Below are positions 58,916 through 64,000 of a stretch of 64,000 nucleotides of DNA, piece after piece. Source of the stretch: Micromonospora vinacea. GTDB taxonomy: Bacteria > Actinomycetota > Actinomycetes > Mycobacteriales > Micromonosporaceae. The notes under the pieces are model-generated. The model was not told the origin of the DNA and searched no databases. It saw nothing but the letters and a program-made list of their open reading frames with translations. The stretch covers positions 6,944,001 to 7,008,000 of the forward strand of contig NZ_JADOTY010000001.1 in NCBI RefSeq assembly GCF_015751785.1, read 5' to 3'. The translations under genes and the position numbers were made by a program. The first letter of the stretch is position 1, and every line of letters begins with the position of its first letter.

Positions 58916-59593
58916 GTGACCGTCTACGACACCGCCGCCAAGTTGCCACCAATCGATGTGGTCCGCGACCGCTCCCGAGCCCTGGCGATGCTCGACACGA
59001 TCATCGGCGCCGTCTACTACGACTACAGCCCTCGACGCGGCGAGAGCGAAGTGGCGTCGATGCGCACCGGCAGCGGCGAGGAGTACGACATCGCCTTCAC
59101 CACCGACGGTGCTTTCATCCGCGGCGTCTACCACGATTCACCAATGCACAACTACACCGGCGGCCAACTGTGGCCCTGCCTCCTGGAGGGGTTGCCCGAA
59201 CAGTTCGCCCCGCTGGTGCACGAGCCCACGTTCTGCCACGAGGACGGCACGCTCGACGCCACGTTCGTGCTCTGGCGGCGCTCCGCGGACGACCGGTGGC
59301 GCGCGGGCGAGGGCATCGACCTCTCGCCCGCCGACGACGAGGAGACCGATCCCGACGGGGCCTGGCTGCTCGACATCCTCTGCGACGGCGCCGTGGAGGA
59401 GTACCTGGAGTACGCCTGGTCGGTCTACGACCTCGAGCTGGACAAAACCGTGGTCGAGCAGATCCTCACGCTGCAGCCCTTGACCGAGGAGATCGTCCGG
59501 GCGCTCAATCCGCAGAAGCGACTGGCGGATCTGCGGGAGCGGGCGGCGGAGCTGGCCTACCCGATCGCTAACGTCGGCTCCGGATCCCCGTAG
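58916..59593 (+). CDS. Hypothetical protein at the start of array 2
   Basis: A 225-residue acidic protein from the GTG at 58916. Segments include YDTAAKLPPIDVVRDRSRAL, GSGEEYDIAFTTDGAFIRGV, WRRSADDRWRAGEG and LTEEIVRALNPQKRLADLRE. Related proteins seem common in actinomycetes near toxin loci, but I cannot name the family. It is the only plus-strand gene in the array. The last codons run into a duplicated segment (from 59593). Confidence 0.65.
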   Translation: MTVYDTAAKLPPIDVVRDRSRALAMLDTIIGAVYYDYSPRRGESEVASMRTGSGEEYDIAFTTDGAFIRGVYHDSPMHNYTGGQLWPCLLEGLPEQFAPLVHEPTFCHEDGTLDATFVLWRRSADDRWRAGEGIDLSPADDEETDPDGAWLLDILCDGAVEEYLEYAWSVYDLELDKTVVEQILTLQPLTEEIVRALNPQKRLADLRERAAELAYPIANVGSGSP

Positions 59594-59628
59594 ACGAAGC
59601 GCGAAGCCCCTGAGGACATCACCGAGCC

Positions 59629-59698
59629 TCAGCTCTCGCTCAGGCAACGCCAGGACTCTTCACCAGACGGCAGCCGCAAGGACTGAAAAAGGCTCGCC
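59629..59698 (-). pseudogene. Tail fragment of a HEAT-like immunity gene
   Basis: Encodes LFQSLRLPSGEESWRCLSES and a stop, nearly equal to the end of the gene at 61730-62320 (LFQSLRLPSDEESWRVVVES). The duplicated segment extends past the stop (GACGAAGCGCGAAG is shared at 59593 and about 61696). Confidence 0.8.
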
Positions 59699-59712
59699 CG
59701 AATGAGTGCATC

Positions 59713-59740
59713 GAGCCGGGATCTTCTACGACCCCGGCTC
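59713..59740 (-). terminator. Terminator of the immunity gene 59765-60085
   Basis: GAGCCGGG (59713-59720) pairs with CCCGGCTC (59733-59740). The same hairpin recurs at 63117-63144 after the duplicated gene tail. Confidence 0.7.
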
Positions 59741-59764
59741 GGGGCTTAGAATCAGCGCGGCTTG

Positions 59765-60085
59765 TTACGCCTCGCTCTCAAGGTCCTCCAAGTGATCAAA
59801 CAGAGCTTGGCAAATCATACGATCGAACGAGTCATCCCGTATCTCCAAGGGCTGCCAGCGTGCAGGATCGTCAGGAGCCAGTTTCCGAAGGAGCAAAGCT
59901 TCCCATCCTAGGTTCTGCCCAGTACCGAGGTCGCCAACCAACTTCTCCTTCAGCTTGGCTAGCAGATCGTCGCCAGAGCCCACCTCGTAACCCTTAAGGA
60001 AAGCCACGTACATGCCGTACGAGCCGTCCAGTCCGAACATACGAGGTCGCTGCCGAAGATTCCGAATGAGTCTCCGCCGATTCAC
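59765..60085 (-). CDS. Immunity-type protein paired with a papain-like toxin tail
   Basis: A 106-residue protein read from the GTG complementary to 60083-60085 (NRRRLIRNLRQRPRMFGLDG, ending CQALFDHLEDLESEA). GTG overlaps the TGA of the upstream toxin fragment (GTGA), the usual coupling of toxin and immunity genes. Its last 68 codons and terminator are repeated at 63113-63375. No named family. Confidence 0.65.
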   Translation of the reverse strand: MNRRRLIRNLRQRPRMFGLDGSYGMYVAFLKGYEVGSGDDLLAKLKEKLVGDLGTGQNLGWEALLLRKLAPDDPARWQPLEIRDDSFDRMICQALFDHLEDLESEA

Positions 60086-60299
60086 GAAACAGGTCTCCAC
60101 TTCAAGATGTCGCCGCCGTATTCCCAGCGGGATTCGAACTCCTCCATAGGGACACCTGCCCTGTCCGTAAACCCGTCATACACTCTGCCATCGCGAACGA
60201 CGACATCGTGAGTCGTATCAGTGGCCGAGTTGCCGTTGGTCACCTTAAGCGCGGGGCGCGGGGTCTTTCGCCAGTACGACGACAGACCCCGCCGACTCG
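60082..60299 (-). pseudogene. Displaced C-terminal toxin fragment, papain-fold-like
   Basis: The frame ending at 60082 encodes TDTTHDVVVRDGRVYDGFTD, then RAGVPMEEFESRWEYGGDIL. His followed by DVVVRDG-x-VYD and a Gly/Pro turn is the C-terminal signature of papain-like-fold toxin domains of polymorphic toxins. Nothing of the N-terminal Cys half or of an Rhs core precedes it; the frame runs into the next immunity gene. It is an orphan tip. Confidence 0.65.
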
Positions 60300-60302
60300 A
60301 TC

Positions 60303-60641
60303 TTATTTCTCTGCGGCGTCAGCCTGCTTTCGCAACTCTTCCGCAATACGGTCCCAGTCTGGGCCGTGATTGAATAGGTCAGCCGATGCTTCCCTCAGCA
60401 GGGCCGAATCTTCAAGTCGCTGCAGGCAGGCCAAGCGATAGGCGAGGTTGCGGGCCCAGACCGGAAGACCGGCGTAGTCCTCGTCGAGAACCGTTTCAAG
60501 CATGCGAACGATTTCATCTGCCGAAGCGAACGTCACCGCTTCGAGGAACTCGGATTCAACCTTTGCAAGTTCCACCTGGCCCTGGCTCCAACTGGCCGCA
60601 GAAAGCAACCTTCCCAGTTCTAACAGGCCTCTCAAAGTCAC
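60303..60641 (-). CDS. Immunity-type protein, paralogue of 62428-62772
   Basis: A 112-residue helical protein from the GTG complementary to 60639-60641 (VTLRGLLELGRLLSAASWSQ). The shared core with the protein at 62428-62772 is FLEAVTFASADEIVRMLETV, LDEDYAGLPVWARNLAYRLA, and GPDWDRIAEEL. GTG overlaps the stop of an upstream toxin-tail fragment (GTGA). Unnamed family. Confidence 0.7.
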   Translation of the reverse strand: MTLRGLLELGRLLSAASWSQGQVELAKVESEFLEAVTFASADEIVRMLETVLDEDYAGLPVWARNLAYRLACLQRLEDSALLREASADLFNHGPDWDRIAEELRKQADAAEK

Positions 60642-60900
60642 CCCCAATAGTTGAGCGAGTACGTGCCGACATTGACTGAATTTGGCCCCGTCGAGGAAGT
60701 AGGTGTCGTCCAGGACGACGGCGAGCCAGCCGAGCCGTAGCTGCCCGCCTGGGGCACGTTCAACTGCCAGGTGAACACGTCGGCCCGTGCCCGCCGCGTG
60801 GGTCGCGTAGGTCGAGCCGTATCCCGGCGATCGGCACCGACGCTGGCACCGTGTACGTCGACCTGGAGCCTGTTAACGGAGGGTTGAGGCAAGGCTCCCA
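60638..60900 (-). pseudogene. Rhs/golvesin fragment fused to a toxin tail
   Basis: Reading on the minus strand gives STASQGAS and ADVFTWQLNVPQAGSY, matching the golvesin-like domain of the large Rhs protein (FNWQLNIPRDGSYEVFVRHP). After a frame change it ends GPNSVNVGTYSLNYWG and stops at the start of the next immunity gene. The ending resembles GPDRVGVSTYWLN at 62791. So an internal deletion has joined an Rhs middle part to a toxin end. Confidence 0.7.
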
Positions 60901-60965
60901 ACGAAGCACCTTGTGAAGCGGTGCTTGCGCCAGGAGCCTTGCCGGCATTCCCGTCGGCAGGAGCG

Positions 60966-61385
60966 TCAGTGGATCGGGTCTAGGATCACGTGCTTGACAT
61001 CTTCTTCAAGCTCTTCGGGCGCCGGAGTGTAGAGGCTCAGTCCCAGTGCACTGCACCTCAACGACTCCAATTCGAACTCGTCGGGATGGAAACCCTCGTT
61101 CGCGAGGTCGCTCAAAACCTCCCCAAGCGGTCTCCCTACGAGCGATATCCCACGCCAAAACACGTCGATTGAGTCCGACATGTCGATCTCGACCAGCCTG
61201 TCACTGACGTCGTACGTGAGAATGAGTGTCATGTCGTAATACGAGTCCAGGACCGACCCTGGGAATCGCTCGAACGGAACGTGATCGCCCAACCTCTCCC
61301 GATGAAGGGTTCGCGGCTCGCCAAAACGCGCTTCGGGTATACCCTTCCCCGGCAACACCTCGAATGGTTCATCTCGCCCCGACAA
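60966..61385 (-). CDS. Immunity-type hypothetical protein
   Basis: A 139-residue acidic protein: LPGKGIPEARFGEPRTLHRE, then YDMTLILTYDVSDRLVEIDM, then GISLVGRPLGEVLSDLANEG and GLSLYTPAPEELEEDVKHVI. I have an impression of similar proteins beside actinobacterial Rhs loci, but cannot name a family. Intact reading frame. No toxin is next to it. Confidence 0.65.
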   Translation of the reverse strand: MSGRDEPFEVLPGKGIPEARFGEPRTLHRERLGDHVPFERFPGSVLDSYYDMTLILTYDVSDRLVEIDMSDSIDVFWRGISLVGRPLGEVLSDLANEGFHPDEFELESLRCSALGLSLYTPAPEELEEDVKHVILDPIH

Positions 61386-61729
61386 GGCATAGCCCCCTAA
61401 GTAGTGAGTTCAGCCTAAGATGCCAGGCCGCAGCTTCCTCAACATCTCCTGATAGCTTCGTCGTGCTTGGTGCCGAAGCGGCTCCTGATGTCGTTGATAT
61501 CGTTCCCATGGCACCCGCCGAATCACCTCGCGCGGCCAGGTCCCGCTGCATCTCCCGATAATTTCCCGCCCTCGAATTGGGCCCGCCACCGGTACTGTAC
61601 AGCTGGGCGTGGTCCGCCCGATCCATTTGAATTCCCGGCCCATTCGGAAGGAGACGTCGGTTGTCTTCGCCGTCCGACCGCGCCAGTCGTCAGGGACGAA
61701 GCGCGAAGTCCGGAGGACACCGCGGAGCC
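61386..61729. other. Unassigned remnant region in array 2
   Basis: Several short minus-strand frames overlap here, none with a clear start, ribosome site or motif. Given the surroundings it is probably the eroded end of a toxin gene (one frame reads GGGPNSRAGNYREMQRDLAA), but I cannot support a call. Confidence 0.4.
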
Positions 61730-62320
61730 TCAACTCTCTACCACAACACGCCAGGACTCTTCATCTGACGGCAGCCGCAAGGACTGAAAAAGGCTCGCGC
61801 GACCGCGCCAATCCCAGAATTGCCTATTCTCAACCATCCCTCGCGCAATCAGCTTTTGGGTCATCGTCGCAGCCTCGGGATGCGGCACCCCGTTGCGGAA
61901 TATCCTCGATAGGTACGGTCGAGCAATGGCCTGGCCGCCCGGGGAGGTCGCTAAGGGGAGGGACGCCAGAGCAGCACGTGCCAGACGATCGATGTTCCGC
62001 ACCCGTCGAGTGACGACCTCGGCAACTACCACCGAAGTTGGCCGACCACGAAATTGCGGCAACGTCTGCCATGAGGAATCATTCGCCGGGCTCAGTACGG
62101 AGTCGAGCCTTGCGGGAGACTCCGCCAGGTCAAGTAAGACGTCGGTGGCGTCATCATCTTCCGCCATGGCCGGCGCCAAAGCCGCCGCCAATCTCATCGC
62201 CGGGTGGTGATCTCGAAGAAACTCGGGCTGCGAGTGACCCAAATCGCCCAAGTCAATCAACGCACTGGCACGGTCAGTGACAGAAAGCGTGGACCGCGCA
62301 CGTTCGTTGAGCCACTGCAC
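61730..62320 (-). CDS. HEAT-repeat-like immunity-type protein
   Basis: A 196-residue helical protein: ALIDLGDLGHSQPEFLRDHH then PAMRLAAALAPAMAEDDDAT read as HEAT-like repeats; a central part has RLARAALASLPLATSPGGQA. HEAT-like immunity proteins occur beside actinobacterial Rhs toxins. Its last codons are duplicated as a fragment at 59629-59698. No toxin fragment was recognised directly upstream. Confidence 0.65.
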   Translation of the reverse strand: MQWLNERARSTLSVTDRASALIDLGDLGHSQPEFLRDHHPAMRLAAALAPAMAEDDDATDVLLDLAESPARLDSVLSPANDSSWQTLPQFRGRPTSVVVAEVVTRRVRNIDRLARAALASLPLATSPGGQAIARPYLSRIFRNGVPHPEAATMTQKLIARGMVENRQFWDWRGRASLFQSLRLPSDEESWRVVVES

Positions 62321-62427
62321 GATCTTGGCTCTGTCGGACGCGGCGACGTGTCCTCTCTATCGATCATGAAACGGCTGTGCGGAACGATGCCCACCGGATG
62401 GACATCCGGTGGGCATCGTCGCCATTC

Positions 62428-62772
62428 TCAATCCTGATCCTTCTCCAGCGATTCCGCTCTTTCATTCAACGCCGCGGCGATTTCATTCCAGTCAGGACCG
62501 AAGTTCCGCAGATCCGTCGCCGCCTCTCTCAGCAGAGCCACGTCGTCCGGCCTCTGCAGACAGGCCATCCGGTACGCGAGATTGCGCGCCCACACCGGTA
62601 GGCCCATCCAATCCTCGTCGAGCACGGTATGGAGCACGGCGACGATTTCATCCGCCGGTGTGAATGTGATCACTTCGACGAACTCCTGCTCGATGTTCCT
62701 GACCTCGGCCAGACCGCGCTCGCCGAACTGATCCGACGACAACGACCGAGCCAGGTCAAGCAATTTTTCCAC
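62428..62772 (-). CDS. Immunity-type protein, paralogue of 60303-60641
   Basis: A 114-residue protein (EKLLDLARSLSSDQFGERGL; core FVEVITFTPADEIVAVLHTV, LDEDWMGLPVWARNLAYRMA; GPDWNEIAAALNE). GTG start at 62772, 18 bp past the stop of an upstream toxin tail. The pair of paralogues, each after a similar toxin tail, shows a duplicated toxin-tail/immunity cassette. Confidence 0.7.
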   Translation of the reverse strand: MEKLLDLARSLSSDQFGERGLAEVRNIEQEFVEVITFTPADEIVAVLHTVLDEDWMGLPVWARNLAYRMACLQRPDDVALLREAATDLRNFGPDWNEIAAALNERAESLEKDQD

Positions 62773-62790
62773 TCGGCCTCCACATCCCCG

Positions 62791-63066
62791 TCAGTTGAGC
62801 CAGTATGTGCTGACGCCGACCCTATCAGGACCGATCTCGACTGCGTTGTAGGTGATCGATATCCCATCCACATCGATCGCGCGTTCCGCCGTGCCCACAT
62901 TTCGCCCGACTTGGGGAAGCTCAGACCTGGGCTGTAGTCATGGAAGCCCATGTTGTAGTTGCCGGAGGACTGGTCCCACCGTGGTGTTGTACCGGTGGGC
63001 GTTGTATGGCTCCTTGGCTGGGTCCGCCGCGCCCGGCTTGTCGATGCCCGTGAACTGTGAGTGGTC
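62791..63066 (-). pseudogene. Rhs core fragment fused to toxin tail
   Basis: Minus-strand frames give HSQFTGIDKPG and EPYNAHRY, then after a shift SSGNYNMGFHDYSPGLS. These match the RHS core of the large protein (ESQFTGVDKPG, EPYNAFRF, YDMGFRNYDPGLN). The core is then joined, with another frame change, to VGTAERAIDVDGISITYNAV, ending GPDRVGVSTYWLN at 62791. It lacks almost all of an Rhs gene. Confidence 0.75.
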
Positions 63067-63112
63067 CCGGTCCCGGTCGAAGTGGCAGCCGGGGATTGGC
63101 CAGCGAGACGAG

Positions 63113-63375
63113 CATCGAGCCGGGATCCTTTACGACCCCGGCTCGGTGCTGTGAATCAGCGCGGCTTGTTACGCCTCGCTCTCAAGGTCCTCCAGGTGAT
63201 CAAACAGAGCTTGGCAAATCAGGCGATCGAACGAGTCATCCCGTATCTCCAAGGGCAGCCAGGACGCAGGATCGTCAGGAGCCAGCTTCCGAAGGAGCAA
63301 AGCTTCCCATCCTAGGTTCTGCCCAGTTCCGAGGTCGGCAACCAACTTCTCCTTCAGCGTCACCGAGCGGGGGAA
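63113..63375 (-). pseudogene. Duplicated immunity-gene tail with terminator
   Basis: This 263-bp block repeats 59709-59960 with few changes: the last 62 or so codons (LKEKLVADLGTGQNLGWEAL to DLESEA, stop at 63169) and the GAGCCGGG/CCCGGCTC terminator (63117-63144). Upstream it is joined inside another immunity gene. Confidence 0.85.
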
Positions 63376-63712
63376 CGATGTAACCACTGGACCTGACGTG
63401 CGAAAGAAAATCCGTTGATAGTTCTACGTGATGTCTTCTCAGGTAATGCGCAAGGTCATAGTGCCACACCCAAGCCCCATCGCTGATCCACGAGGAACAC
63501 CCTGAAGCCTCCTGGTAACCGTACTCACCAGTGATGACATCTGGCCCACCCTCCATGACCGAAATGATCATATGGCCATCAGCCAGGTACTGCAGGATCT
63601 GCCCTTCGTCTGGCTCCCCGACGGCGCGCACCGATGCGTGGATGCTGGGCTCGCCCGTCTCCACAGCTCGCTTCGGATCCAGCTCCGGGAAAAACCCGAC
63701 CTTCTTCAGCAC
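63275..63712 (-). CDS. Immunity-type protein with a foreign tail, coupled to a toxin
   Basis: A 145-residue protein from the GTG complementary to 63710-63712 (LKKVGFFPELDPKRAVETGE; then ISDGAWVWHYDLAHYLRRHH and VRSSGYIVPPLG). The natural protein probably ended soon after VPPLG. The last 30 residues are an out-of-frame reading of the duplicated tail that begins at about 63375. It overlaps the toxin stop (GTGCTGA), so it is likely the antidote of the toxin at the right edge. Confidence 0.65.
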   Translation of the reverse strand: MLKKVGFFPELDPKRAVETGEPSIHASVRAVGEPDEGQILQYLADGHMIISVMEGGPDVITGEYGYQEASGCSSWISDGAWVWHYDLAHYLRRHHVELSTDFLSHVRSSGYIVPPLGDAEGEVGCRPRNWAEPRMGSFAPSEAGS

Positions 63713-64000
63713 CTCAACCTCCGACGATGGGCAGGAACATGCGCCAATAAACCGCCCTTGTCAACTACGGTTCCAGCTCCAGGAACACCGCGTACGCGGT
63801 CTGTCGCGCCACGGGTCGGAACGCCCAACAGGTTCGCCATCTCCTGGACGAAGCCTGAACTTCCCGCGTGACACACCAGAAGCCTGCACGTCTGCCGGTG
63901 AACTCCACCACCTAGCACAGCAGCGGCTTCAGCTCGCAGCCCTCGGCGATGATGGGGGCGGCAACCACTCCCGCGAGGGCCGGCAGAGTCGCTGCGCACG
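63706..64000 (-). CDS. C-terminal end of a polymorphic toxin (runs to the window edge)
   Basis: The last 60 residues read TCRLLVCHAGSSGFVQEMAN then LLGVPTRGATDRV and GAGTVVDKGG. The pattern LL-x-CH-x-G followed by a helix and LGVPT-x-AT is common at the ends of actinobacterial polymorphic toxins. Upstream, near base 63900, another frame reads well too (ALAGVVAAPIIAEGCELKPL, stop about 63912), so a frameshift or junction may lie there. Partial; no Rhs core is visible in the window. Confidence 0.55.
   Translation of the reverse strand, partial: VRSDSAGPRGSGCRPHHRRGLRAEAAAVLGGGVHRQTCRLLVCHAGSSGFVQEMANLLGVPTRGATDRVRGVPGAGTVVDKGGLLAHVPAHRRRLRC

Noticed and set aside
1..64000. CRISPR arrays, rRNA and tRNA genes, and an integrase with att sites around the islands
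   Set aside because: No regularly spaced repeat series, no conserved rRNA segments, no cloverleaf-like gene with CCA-side features and no integrase were found. The island borders are explained by the duplicated VOC/RusA locus.

Overview
The window is high-GC DNA with GTG starts, ATGA-type gene overlaps and actinobacterial families throughout (XRE plus DUF397 pairs, AfsR-like BTAD/STAND regulators, a Cvn-type kinase with a roadblock protein, CebR-type operators, ECF41, WrbA). It most resembles Micromonospora or a near relative. That assignment is inferred from gene content and style; no rRNA or tRNA gene was seen.

Layout. 1-5 kb: a secreted GH48 cellulase and a GH1 beta-glucosidase, divergent, with three CebR-like boxes between them. 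5-9.4 kb: a two-gene conservon remnant and an FGGY sugar kinase. 9.5-15.4 kb: a Trp-codon leader peptide and fused anthranilate synthase, WrbA, a HipA-like kinase with DUF3037, and an AlkZ-like DNA glycosylase. 15.4-23.4 kb: 4-alpha-glucanotransferase and a four-gene sugar ABC transporter. An IS110 element sits between these two, inside what was the transporter terminator. 23.8-26.8 kb: a PIN-type toxin-antitoxin pair, an XRE/DUF397 pair and a VOC protein.

27-45 kb: an island that starts with an AfsR-like regulator, continues with mixed immunity-type genes (SUKH-4, a frameshifted DUF4265, Imm1, SUKH-1 and several unnamed families), and ends with a 3032-residue secreted Rhs protein carrying a Hint domain and a short C-terminal toxin tip. 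The island is bracketed by two related copies of a VOC / RusA-like / 90-residue-protein locus, each of which has lost what the other keeps. 45.5-56.4 kb: ordinary accessory and housekeeping genes (L,D-transpeptidase, HAD, TetR, LtrA, ECF41 with DoxX, monooxygenase, MerR with a reductase).

56.6-64 kb: a second AfsR-like regulator, paralogous to the first and sharing its upstream palindrome, followed in the same orientation by a second immunity array full of broken Rhs cores, displaced toxin tails and duplicated immunity genes, running off the right edge. The two regulator / immunity-array / Rhs modules look like copies of one arrangement. The other stand-out is the IS110 element: removing it rebuilds a perfect 19-bp palindrome, and its non-coding end carries short segments matching both halves of that insertion site, as expected of a bridge RNA.
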